From the NCBI RefSeq assembly GCF_003096355.1, contig NZ_QEKI01000022.1:1-61460 (forward strand): DNA of 61,460 nucleotides, read 5' to 3'. Of the stretch, positions 18,770 through 27,568 are shown one piece after another. The position numbers and the translations under genes are program-made. Every line of letters starts with the position of its first letter. The stretch's first letter is position 1. The notes under the pieces were generated by a model. The model had not been told where the DNA came from. It saw only the letters and a list, made by a program, of their open reading frames with translations, and made no database searches. This stretch comes from Pontibacter virosus (GTDB lineage Bacteria > Bacteroidota > Bacteroidia > Cytophagales > Hymenobacteraceae).

Positions 18770-18934
18770 AGAGCGGACGTACGTGTAAAGCTCAGTTTCT
18801 ATTGCACAGAATAGCATTAAAGCTAATCAATAGCCACCATATAGGCAATAGCTAATAAGGCACGATCTGCTGAAAATCAGAACTATACCTATGTCTAAAC
18901 AAGAAGATTTGTTGGAGGGTTTTTCTCTGGGGCA

Positions 18935-19309
18935 CTACATCTTGTAGATCCACTTAAAGAGCAGGATGCCCAGTATACAGCCAATGGTGTTACTCATTAC
19001 ATCTACCATGTCGCCCTGGCGGCCGGGTATGAAAAAGTGCTGCAACAGCTCGATCGCGATGCCGAACATGGAGCTCACAAAAAAAGCCGTGCGCATGGCA
19101 TAGAGTTGCACACGCATAAAGGTATGCTGCTTTTTCAGGCCCACCACCATCAGGTACGTGAGCACGGCAAACATGAAAGCGTGCGCAAACGAATCAAAAG
19201 AGAAGATCTCCCAGATAGAAAGGGAGGGCATAGAAGAGGAGGGCAGCAGCGTCAAAACCATGATCACTGCTGCCCAAATGATGGTAAAGAAATTATACCG
19301 TAGAATCAA
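18935..19309 (-). CDS. VanZ family membrane protein
   Basis: A 124-residue protein with about four hydrophobic helices and the VanZ-like block SFDSFAHAFMFAVLTYLMV (histidine after the first helix pair), then FGIAIELLQHFFIPGRQGDMVDVMSNTIGCILG, the best conserved part of the family. VanZ-like proteins lack a defined biochemical role outside teicoplanin resistance. The apparent start is TTG, as no ATG is available before the first helix. It follows gcvH by 22 bases, an arrangement common in Bacteroidota, and probably shares its transcript. Confidence 0.85.
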   Translation of the reverse strand: MILRYNFFTIIWAAVIMVLTLLPSSSMPSLSIWEIFSFDSFAHAFMFAVLTYLMVVGLKKQHTFMRVQLYAMRTAFFVSSMFGIAIELLQHFFIPGRQGDMVDVMSNTIGCILGILLFKWIYKM

Positions 19310-19331
19310 ACCTGCTTCTATACTTGCAAAA

Positions 19332-19712
19332 TTACTGACCGATTACTTCACGGTAACCTTCAGCCGTCAACAGGCCTTCTACTTCGCTCGCGTCGCTAAT
19401 AGACATTTTGATAATCCATCCGTCGCCGTAAGGATCAGAGTTTACCAGCTCAGGGCTGCCATCCAGCTTCTCGTTGAACTCCTGCACGGTGCCGCTTAGT
19501 GGGCTGAACAGATCAGACACAGTCTTCACTGCCTCTACTGTACCAAATACATCGTTCTGGCTAACTTCTTTGTCCACGGTGTCGATGTCAACATACACGA
19601 TGTCGCCCAGTTCGCTTTGTGCGAAGTCTGTAATGCCGATGTAGGCTACGTCTCCTTCTATGCGCACCCACTCATGGTCTTTGGTATACTTTAGGTTGTC
19701 AGGTAAATTCAT
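19332..19712 (-). CDS. gcvH: glycine cleavage system H protein
   Basis: A 126-residue lipoyl carrier of the glycine cleavage complex, which shuttles the aminomethyl group between GcvP and GcvT. The lipoylation site is Lys63 in GTVEAVKTVSDL; YTKDHEWV at the start and GDGWIIKM near the end are family hallmarks. Length is standard. No gcvP or gcvT lies in the window. A promoter candidate lies upstream at 19740-19747. Confidence 0.97.
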   Translation of the reverse strand: MNLPDNLKYTKDHEWVRIEGDVAYIGITDFAQSELGDIVYVDIDTVDKEVSQNDVFGTVEAVKTVSDLFSPLSGTVQEFNEKLDGSPELVNSDPYGDGWIIKMSISDASEVEGLLTAEGYREVIGQ

Positions 19713-19739
19713 ATCTATTGCTTTGGGTTAAATGATGTC

Positions 19740-19770
19740 CAAAAATACAGTCTTTTTCGCAATGCTAAAA
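19740..19770 (-). promoter_or_regulatory. candidate promoter for gcvH-vanZ
   Basis: On the minus strand TATTTTTG (plus 19740-19747) matches TAnnTTTG. A TTTT box (plus 19767-19770) lies 19 bases upstream, one mismatch from TTTG. It sits in the 59-base gap between sprA and gcvH, so gcvH may be transcribed independently of sprA. Confidence 0.45.
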
Positions 19771-19771
19771 A

Positions 19772-22700
19772 TTATTGCAGACTAACACGTAGCTGTACCC
19801 CACCTTCCGACACACTGTTACGGAATGAAGTAGATATTTTAGGGTCAGACACGGTGCGCAGCAGGTAAAACTGTATGTTCACACGCTGGCTCAACACATA
19901 ATCCACGGTTGGGCGCAGTTGCAGCTGGCGGGTGCCGTTGGTGATCTGGTTCTGGCTTATCTCGTTGCCCTGCTCGTCCTGCGCAATGGCCCGCTGCACG
20001 GTTTGGTTGTCTCGCACCGACATGTCCATGCGCATGGTCAGCTCGTTCTCCAGCGTGCGCCGCTCCCCGCCTATCCGGAGAGGTATACGGAAATTGGTGG
20101 TGCTATACCCAAATCCGAAGGTATAGTCTTTCACGTTGGTTTCGGTTACCTGTGCATTTGTCAAGTTGAGTGACAAGTTGCGCTCTATTCTATACCCGAG
20201 GCGTCCGGTTAGGTTTGTGTTGGTTCTGAAGTTCACGCCCAGCAGTTCCAGTCGCTCCTGCACTGTGAGCTGGTTTAAGATATAGTACGGAATCAGCTGC
20301 CCAAACTCGTTGGTGCGGGTCGGGTAGTCGCCCGGGTTGTTTTCGTAAGCCAGCGAGGTTGTAAAGCTCGTCACGTTATAGGTCGAGTTGTAGGAGTGCG
20401 TCAGGTTTACCTGGCTGAACCAACGTTTAAAGAACTCCAGCTGCGACAGGCCGTTGTAGTCGATGCGCCAGTTAGGTATAGGCAGACGTTTAACAGGGTT
20501 GCCGCCTTTGGCCTGGAAACCGCTGGCGTCGCGCCCCTGGTAAGCGTACACGAACGATTGCAGGAGCACATCCTGCGAGTTCAGGGTATAGCCTGAGTCG
20601 CCGGCCGCGGCATTGGCGTTGGTGAGGCGCTCGCGTATCTCGTAGCGGTTACGGATAAAGTTGTCGAATGCAGCCGAGGTTCCGTCAGCAGTAGGCTCGA
20701 AAATGGTGCCCAGCGCAAAGAAGGATGTGCTGAACGAACCGGTGTTGATCGGATTCTGGCGCTCATTGACTGTCCCGATGTTGCCGAAGTCATCAAACTG
20801 CTTGCGGTAGAACACCTCCTCGATCTCCGATATGTTACGGCGGGCATCGAGCTGCAGGTTAAAGTTGCGGAAAGGCTCCATGTTGGCCCTGGCCGTGAAA
20901 GTCTCAGTTTTGATGCCGCTGAACGGCGTGTTCAGGTACTGGCTGCTGTCGGTATACCAACCGTTCGTGAAGGCGCGGTTATAAAGCTCATCCAGGTCAT
21001 ACTGACGACCAAGGATAAACGGAAGTCCAGGCGCATCGAAACCATCGTCAAAGCCAAGCATGTGGGTGCGCGGCAGGTAGCCCGGCATCATGGTGCCCTG
21101 ATTCTGCAGGTAGGTGAAGTTTACTGAGCGGGTCATCATCAGGAAGCGGGCCAGTCCTTTGGCAAGCTTCATTTCAGAGCGCTTCTGCACAACCGTGTCG
21201 CCTGGTGCAGGCACCGGCGGTCCGGCTTGCGGCTGCGTCGGACTGTTCACCTCTTTCAGGAACTTCACTTTGTTGTAAAGCTTCACCATGTCAAAACGGC
21301 CATTTGCGCTGAACTCGGTGTTGTTCTCGGCGGTATTACCCAAACGGAAAGACGCATCCTGGTTCAGGGCCGTGGAGCCTGCCGTCCAGATGTAGGTAAC
21401 GGCATAGCGTGTTTCTGCGCCTAGCCAGTCCGTAAGCGGGAATTTATCAAACGGAACCTTGTAGTTAGCAGCCACCAACTGGTTGTAGTTTGTGTTACGG
21501 CCAAAATTGCGCAGGTTGTCCCAGATCACTTTGTTTTTGTAGCGCAGCGAGTCCACATCGCGGTTGATGCGGTAGTCCGGCTCGTCTACTACAGCACGGT
21601 TGGTGGCGGTGTAGTCCAGCGAGAGGCTCTTGCTGATGTCCCACTTGAGGTCGTAGATGCGGTTGAAGAAGAAGTACTTCTGGAAGGTAGGCTCTATACC
21701 TCTGGAGGTGATCAGACCCGAACCCGGGTCGCGGCGCTGCAGGAAGGTCTCGTTATACCTGCGGTCGAGGTCTGCGCGGAATGCGAATCGGCTTGGCAGC
21801 GGCGTGAAATTCAGGTCTTTGATCAGGCGCATGTACGGCGACTTGAGGCGCTCGCTTTTGGCGAAGAACTCGTAATTGCGTGGCGTGTTGGTATAGGTGT
21901 AGGCCACCGCCCCGGTATAGGTTCTTGTGAAGTCACGGTCCGTTTCGATGTTGGTGAACAGGCGCTCGGCATAGGAATACGAGAACGACAGGTTTTCCAC
22001 ATCGTACGGGCGCACCTTGGCCTCCGGATTCGTCCGTTCTTTCCGCACATTCAGCAAACTCACGCTCTTTCGGGTCTCCCGGGTACTCACTTCTTGCCTG
22101 TACTCCCTTTGCGCTTCGTTGGTCTCATACCTTGTCAACGACTGCTCCAACGGCACGTCCTTATCGAGTGGGTCAAACTGCGGGGCACTGTTCATGGTGC
22201 CGTACTGCACCGATACCGGCACTTTTATACCTAGTTTTTCGGGCAGGAACTTATCGGCCACAATGTTGGCGCTCACGTCAAATACGGCTGTATTCTCGCG
22301 GGCACGCTGGGCAATTTTCTGCTGAAGCGATCCAAAACCAATGGTGGTATAGCTGCCTGTTGCCGTGACGTTGGCGAAATCGGCCAGTTTGGTGTTAAGG
22401 CGGGCGTTGGCTGCCCAGCCTGAGTTATTTCTAAAGTCTGTTACGCGCAATTCGTTCACCCACACGCAAACCGATTGCGGCCGGGCATCTTCGCCAGGTA
22501 CGGTCGGGTTACGCAAGCCGATCATCACGCTTTGCACCTCACTGAAATCCGGGTTACCCACCACTCGAATCATTTTGCCACCTTCGAGCATAACCTCAAA
22601 AGGACGGCGGTTGTCCCAGCCACCAGTGGTTCTGTTGCGCTCTACTTTGGCATTTACAAAATCCTCCAGGGCAACGTCAATCTCGTTTTCAGCAAGCCAG

Positions 22701-25700
22701 ATGCCTTCGCGGCTGGTGGTGCCGGGAGGGGTGATTTTAAGTGGCACCACGTACTCGTAGTAGTTTTGGGTGTAGTCCGTGCCGATGCGCACAAAGGCTT
22801 GTACATCATCGTCGCGGGTGTTCGGGTCGCGCGTTTGAGCGTGCAAAAACAACTTGAGGCGCTTGTAGATCAGCATGTCGATAGACAGGTTCTTATAAAC
22901 CGCCTTGGAGAAGGAGTCTTTCAGGTCCTCTACGCACAGTTGCATCGCCTGCTCATTCTGACGGCGATTGTTGGTGGCGGCATAATCGCGCAGGCGCTCT
23001 ATACCTGGCGGCATCACATAAGGGATGATCGTTTCGTCTTGTGCTGTTTCGCCGTTCTCCTCCACGTTCACGGTAGATACTGTAAACGAACGGGCATCGT
23101 CGGTGCAGTTCAGGCACGGGTTGCCGTCAGTGATCGGTTGCAGGAAGGTACGCCACTGGTTGGCCACAAACTGGAACTGCACAAAGCGGAGCACCACCGG
23201 ATCGGCAAACTCGGTCATGTACATACGCATGAAGCGGATCGACTTGAAACCATTGATGTTCCCTACATTACCCGTTGGCTGGCGCACCGGTACCCGGAAC
23301 TGGTACCAGGTTACATTGTCACCGGTCTTGGTGTCCACAATCTTGTCCACGATATAGTTCTCGCCCACGCTCATACCGCCCGGCTGCAGTTTGATCTTGT
23401 ATTCGTAGTACTGCTCCAGGTCACTGATCACGTTGTCGCGGTTCAGGTCTTCCTTGTCCGGGAAAGCATAGTTAGAGAAGCGGCTCTGCTCCGGCGAGTT
23501 GCCCTCCATACCATTAAAGCGCTTGTAACGCTCCAGGATGCCGGCATTCTGCTGGTCATAAGACTCATCAAGGTGGTGCAGGAAGTTGTCGGCCGAAGGG
23601 TCAGAAAGGACGGTCTGCGGTGCTCCACCAGGTATACGGCCCAGGAAAGTGTTCTGGAAGAATTCACGCTCTGCGTTGTCACCTAATCCATCCAGACCAA
23701 TATCCTGAAAACCACGGGCACCTGGCACAGCCGAAAAAGCATCGGTCAGGAACTGCTGCGTGGTCACGCGGCCCCATTCCGTATTCTGTAAGTTCTGGTT
23801 ATCGGTAGCGGAGGTTGGTAAGCCGTTCTCAAACGAGTAGCGGTTGTCTTTGAGGATATCCTCCGATACGTTACCCAGGTTGATTACCAGTTCACCGCCC
23901 TCGTTATTCGCTATTGGGTTGCCGTTTTCGTCTTTTCGCCCCCTAGGTCCTGTCATGAAAGGATCCATCAGCCAAAACTCCACATACTCCACGTTGGCAT
24001 TGTCGAAGTCTGTGTCGAACGTAATCTCACGGCTGATACCGCCCCAGTTTTTGCGCGGGTCGTTCTGCAACCTGCCCTGTGCGTCCAGGTTCGGGTTGTA
24101 GTTGTACTGCCCGCGCTCACGTGGGTAATAGGCCATGTCGAAGGTATACTCGTAGGCGTTGGCAATCTCACGATCACGGCCCGGGAATACTTCATACCTT
24201 GGTACAGGACGAACGTAATGGTTGCTGAGTTCCTCGTCGTTTATGTTGCTCGGGCGCAGGCCTTCGCTGTCGCGGTAGAAGATCTGGTCGATGGTATACC
24301 AAGCCACGCGGGCACGGTTGTAGGCATATTCTAAGCCTTGTCCCTGCGCCAATGGGGCAGGAGTGGCGGCCAATCGCCAGGTGGTGTTGTTAAAGCCGCC
24401 CAGGCTGAAGGGTGTTTCAGCACCTTCGAAGTCATCGAGGTATGATGTGCCGTCTTCATTCACCGGAGACTCAGAGGCAGAAGGAACCAGGTGCGCAAAC
24501 TCCCCGCTGAACGTTACGCTCGATGGCACTTTGGTTTGAATGAACGGAATCATGTCCGTCATCTTCGTCAGGAAGCGTGACTCGCGGTTGAAGTTCACGT
24601 CCAGGCCGTAGATTGTGTTGTTCGTAGGCTCGTCGCCGATGCTCACGCGGTTGATGTAAGGCCTTTCGTTCAGGTGCAACACCGTACCACCTAGATTCAG
24701 GTCGTTGTTCACGCGATAGTCGAAGCGGGCGCCTAGCAGGGTGCGGGGCTGTATGTTGAGTAGTTCGGCCTTTTCGTACGTCACGCGCAGGTCGCTGGCC
24801 GACGCAATGTAGCTCGGGTTCAAAATTTTGATGCGGCCGAGGTCATAGAACACCTGGTAGTCGGTGCCTTCCTCGAGGCGTGTGCCGCCGGAGTATACCG
24901 CTACAGAGCCCTCGGCAATGCGGAAGCCCGGCAGCATGATTTCGTCGGTGGAACTGGCCTGGAAACGGCCTTTGAGATAGAATTTCGCTTTTAGTGTGTT
25001 CTGTTGCGCGTCCGTTTGTGTTTGTTCGTAGAGTTCCTGGAACACATAGCGTTCAATCAGGTCCTGCCGCCCTTCGAATTGACTGGCCAGGTATGAGCCA
25101 AAGGGTTCCACCACCGGAAAGATGATGCGCCCTGTTTCGGGGTCAATGGTTATACCTTCCAGGAAGTCAAAGTTGCCGTCGCGTGGTTTGTCGTTGTTCG
25201 TGTTAACATTGTCGAGGTTGAGCACCTCGATCAGCGGGATGTTCTGGATCGGGCTCGACTCTTTCAAGCTCGTGATGTCAACGCCCGTTTCATCATCTTT
25301 GTAAACGATCTGCAACTGGAAGTTCTGGCGGTTCACCTGCGTGGCATCCAGGCTGTAGACGTTCTTCATCATCAGGTCCCAGGTCGGGTATTCCAAGGCC
25401 GGGTTCGTCGCCTTCAGCAACTTCATGTGGATTACCTGGTCGTCGCGCAGGTTCTGGTAGTCCTCCATCAACTCACCTACCTTGTAGGTCTGGCCGTTGT
25501 AGGTATACTCGAAGGCCACGCCCAGCACCTGGTCGGGCAGAAGCGCGGTGGTGAGGGAGATGTAACCCAGCTGCGGGTTGAACTTATACTCGCGCGGGTC
25601 GAGGCGGCGTGCGCGCACGTGCTCAAAGTCAATTGCTTTCTGCAGGCCCAGGCTGTTCAGGTATGAGTCCACCTGGTCGTTGTTGCGGGCGCTCGGATTG

Positions 25701-26959
25701 TTGGCGATCAGGCCATACAGTGCGTTGGCATTATTGGCAGCCGGAGCCAGTGGGTTGCGCTCAAACTGGTTTCTAAAAGGATCGGCCTCACCCAAGTCCA
25801 TGTAAGCGACCATGTTGCGCAGGTTTTCGGTGCTGCGGTTGTTGTTGGTCACGTACAGCTCCAGGCGGCGGATCACGATGCCGGAGTTCACCAGTGGCAG
25901 GTTCTGCAGCGTTTTGTCGTAGCGCCCCCGGAAGAACTGCGACAGGAAGAAGTGGCGGTCGCGGTCATAGCTATCGGCCCGGATCTCAAAAGGCTTGTTC
26001 TGGGCCCCGTTCTGAATGACCACCTCGTCGTTGCGCCCACGCACGTTGGCTGCAATCGTAGTAACGCCCAGGCGACCGAACTGCAGCTGTGTTTTTATAC
26101 CGAACAGATTCTGTGCGCCTGTGATCAACGAGTTATTTAGCGGCAAGCTCACGTTACCAGCCTCTATCTTGCGGATGATTTCCTCCTCGAAGCCGGTATA
26201 GTCCAGCTTCATGTTGTTCTCAAACTCGAAGTTGGCGTTGTTGTCCCAGTTGAAGTTAAGGCGCATTTTCTCGCCGATCTTACCCACCAGGTTGAGCGAG
26301 ATGTTCTGGTCAAAATCAAAGTCGCCGGTGCGCTGCTGACGGAGCGGTATAGACGGGTTTTCGTTGCGGTTAAAGCGGGCTCCGAACTTCAGGTTAACGT
26401 TACCGTTCGGCTGGATGTCTACAAAATTGCCCCCGAACACGCGGTCAAACACCGGGCTGATGTAGATCTTCGGCACCAGGCGACGGCCACTCACCACGCT
26501 CTCGCCGTCCAGACCGGCTGACTTGCTGCGCCAGTAGTCGCGGATGGCCTGTTGGCGCTGATAGCGTGAGTATTCCTCCCACGACATGGTAGAGGGCAGG
26601 CGGTAGTCCAACTCGCCCATGCGCTCGTTTATGTTGTACTGCCGCAAACTGTCGTCGAGCTGTATTTCGAGCTCAATGTTCGATGGCTGACCAAGCAGCA
26701 GGGGAGAAGAACTGGGGCGGGTGCCAAGGGGACTTCCGAGGCGGTCGCTCGGCGTAAAGGTCGGGCGGCGGCTCGGGATGTAGGGCTGCAGGCGGGCGGA
26801 GTCCTGCGGAATGGTATCCTGGACGAAAAAATCTGAAAAAATAAGGGTGCTATACCTGTTGTGTGAGCGCAATGCCCCGGCCTGCGACCACCATGCCAGC
26901 ATAGTGATAGCAGCAACCGTTGCAAACAGCAGGCTGTTTTTTTTACTTTTCCAGATCAA
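19772..26959 (-). CDS. sprA: type IX secretion translocon SprA (Sov)
   Basis: A 2395-residue protein, the size of the giant 36-strand outer-membrane barrel SprA that forms the T9SS translocation pore. A hydrophobic leader (residues about 9-25) is followed by a periplasmic stretch (YNINERMGELDYRLPSTMSWEEY) and long alternating-strand sequence to a C-terminal barrel end. Characteristic SprA blocks include EDGTSYLDDFEGAETPFSLG and VNELRVTDF. No ATG exists near the beginning; translation appears to use TTG at 26959, 15 bases after the ruvA stop and in the same frame as it. The order maeB-ruvA-sprA-gcvH is common in the phylum. Like the other T9SS genes, it lies apart from porK-N, which is not in this window. 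Confidence 0.95.
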   Translation of the reverse strand: MIWKSKKNSLLFATVAAITMLAWWSQAGALRSHNRYSTLIFSDFFVQDTIPQDSARLQPYIPSRRPTFTPSDRLGSPLGTRPSSSPLLLGQPSNIELEIQLDDSLRQYNINERMGELDYRLPSTMSWEEYSRYQRQQAIRDYWRSKSAGLDGESVVSGRRLVPKIYISPVFDRVFGGNFVDIQPNGNVNLKFGARFNRNENPSIPLRQQRTGDFDFDQNISLNLVGKIGEKMRLNFNWDNNANFEFENNMKLDYTGFEEEIIRKIEAGNVSLPLNNSLITGAQNLFGIKTQLQFGRLGVTTIAANVRGRNDEVVIQNGAQNKPFEIRADSYDRDRHFFLSQFFRGRYDKTLQNLPLVNSGIVIRRLELYVTNNNRSTENLRNMVAYMDLGEADPFRNQFERNPLAPAANNANALYGLIANNPSARNNDQVDSYLNSLGLQKAIDFEHVRARRLDPREYKFNPQLGYISLTTALLPDQVLGVAFEYTYNGQTYKVGELMEDYQNLRDDQVIHMKLLKATNPALEYPTWDLMMKNVYSLDATQVNRQNFQLQIVYKDDETGVDITSLKESSPIQNIPLIEVLNLDNVNTNNDKPRDGNFDFLEGITIDPETGRIIFPVVEPFGSYLASQFEGRQDLIERYVFQELYEQTQTDAQQNTLKAKFYLKGRFQASSTDEIMLPGFRIAEGSVAVYSGGTRLEEGTDYQVFYDLGRIKILNPSYIASASDLRVTYEKAELLNIQPRTLLGARFDYRVNNDLNLGGTVLHLNERPYINRVSIGDEPTNNTIYGLDVNFNRESRFLTKMTDMIPFIQTKVPSSVTFSGEFAHLVPSASESPVNEDGTSYLDDFEGAETPFSLGGFNNTTWRLAATPAPLAQGQGLEYAYNRARVAWYTIDQIFYRDSEGLRPSNINDEELSNHYVRPVPRYEVFPGRDREIANAYEYTFDMAYYPRERGQYNYNPNLDAQGRLQNDPRKNWGGISREITFDTDFDNANVEYVEFWLMDPFMTGPRGRKDENGNPIANNEGGELVINLGNVSEDILKDNRYSFENGLPTSATDNQNLQNTEWGRVTTQQFLTDAFSAVPGARGFQDIGLDGLGDNAEREFFQNTFLGRIPGGAPQTVLSDPSADNFLHHLDESYDQQNAGILERYKRFNGMEGNSPEQSRFSNYAFPDKEDLNRDNVISDLEQYYEYKIKLQPGGMSVGENYIVDKIVDTKTGDNVTWYQFRVPVRQPTGNVGNINGFKSIRFMRMYMTEFADPVVLRFVQFQFVANQWRTFLQPITDGNPCLNCTDDARSFTVSTVNVEENGETAQDETIIPYVMPPGIERLRDYAATNNRRQNEQAMQLCVEDLKDSFSKAVYKNLSIDMLIYKRLKLFLHAQTRDPNTRDDDVQAFVRIGTDYTQNYYEYVVPLKITPPGTTSREGIWLAENEIDVALEDFVNAKVERNRTTGGWDNRRPFEVMLEGGKMIRVVGNPDFSEVQSVMIGLRNPTVPGEDARPQSVCVWVNELRVTDFRNNSGWAANARLNTKLADFANVTATGSYTTIGFGSLQQKIAQRARENTAVFDVSANIVADKFLPEKLGIKVPVSVQYGTMNSAPQFDPLDKDVPLEQSLTRYETNEAQREYRQEVSTRETRKSVSLLNVRKERTNPEAKVRPYDVENLSFSYSYAERLFTNIETDRDFTRTYTGAVAYTYTNTPRNYEFFAKSERLKSPYMRLIKDLNFTPLPSRFAFRADLDRRYNETFLQRRDPGSGLITSRGIEPTFQKYFFFNRIYDLKWDISKSLSLDYTATNRAVVDEPDYRINRDVDSLRYKNKVIWDNLRNFGRNTNYNQLVAANYKVPFDKFPLTDWLGAETRYAVTYIWTAGSTALNQDASFRLGNTAENNTEFSANGRFDMVKLYNKVKFLKEVNSPTQPQAGPPVPAPGDTVVQKRSEMKLAKGLARFLMMTRSVNFTYLQNQGTMMPGYLPRTHMLGFDDGFDAPGLPFILGRQYDLDELYNRAFTNGWYTDSSQYLNTPFSGIKTETFTARANMEPFRNFNLQLDARRNISEIEEVFYRKQFDDFGNIGTVNERQNPINTGSFSTSFFALGTIFEPTADGTSAAFDNFIRNRYEIRERLTNANAAAGDSGYTLNSQDVLLQSFVYAYQGRDASGFQAKGGNPVKRLPIPNWRIDYNGLSQLEFFKRWFSQVNLTHSYNSTYNVTSFTTSLAYENNPGDYPTRTNEFGQLIPYYILNQLTVQERLELLGVNFRTNTNLTGRLGYRIERNLSLNLTNAQVTETNVKDYTFGFGYSTTNFRIPLRIGGERRTLENELTMRMDMSVRDNQTVQRAIAQDEQGNEISQNQITNGTRQLQLRPTVDYVLSQRVNIQFYLLRTVSDPKISTSFRNSVSEGGVQLRVSLQ

Positions 26960-26974
26960 GTTGGGCTCTACCGA

Positions 26975-27568
26975 TTAAGAAGACTTTAAGGCAAATTTTA
27001 TAAGTTCCTCTACGCTCAGGCTTCTGTCCTCCCGCTTGATGATGGCATCAAGCGTTTTCTCTGCCACGTTCTTAGCAAAGCCTAGTGTAACTAATGCTGA
27101 TAACGCTTCTGCGCGTGACGTATTGTGTGCAGAAACGGGAACTGCTGTGCTACCAGCCAGCATGGTATCTTTCTTTATTTTATCTTTTAATTCCAATATA
27201 ATACGTTGCGCGGTTTTAGCCCCAATTCCCTTCACATGCTGTATGGTACGTACGTCTTCCCGCACAATGGCCTGCTGTACTTCATCCACCGATAGCGACG
27301 ACAAAATCATCAGGCCCGTGTTAGGGCCGACGCCTGAAATCGAGATCAGGAGCAGGAAAGTCTCCTTCTCAGCGGCTGTTGTAAACCCGTACAAGGTATG
27401 GGCATCCTCTTTGATGTGCAGGTAGGTATGCAGCTTGCAGCGCTCCCCCTCAGGCAGTGACGAGTACGTGTTCAGGGAGATTTTGATCTGATAACCTATG
27501 CCATTGACATCGACAATGACATAGGTTGGATCTTTCAGAGCGAGCTTACCGTCAATGTATGCGATCAT
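26975..27568 (-). CDS. ruvA: Holliday junction branch migration protein RuvA
   Basis: A 197-residue DNA-binding subunit that holds four-way junctions and loads the RuvB motor. Domain I (OB fold) is MIAYIDGKL...VIVDVNGIGYQI. Domain II has two helix-hairpin-helix motifs (SISGVGPNTGLMIL and HVKGIGAKTAQRIILELKDK). Domain III at the C-terminus (ALVTLGFAKNVAEKTLDAI) binds RuvB. Its ATG touches the maeB stop codon, so the two are co-transcribed. Confidence 0.97.
   Translation of the reverse strand: MIAYIDGKLALKDPTYVIVDVNGIGYQIKISLNTYSSLPEGERCKLHTYLHIKEDAHTLYGFTTAAEKETFLLLISISGVGPNTGLMILSSLSVDEVQQAIVREDVRTIQHVKGIGAKTAQRIILELKDKIKKDTMLAGSTAVPVSAHNTSRAEALSALVTLGFAKNVAEKTLDAIIKREDRSLSVEELIKFALKSS

Noticed and set aside
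22475..23686. 403-codon frame opposite sprA
   Set aside because: It is a shadow of a well-supported gene on the other strand and encodes a low-complexity His/Val/Leu-rich sequence with no domain.
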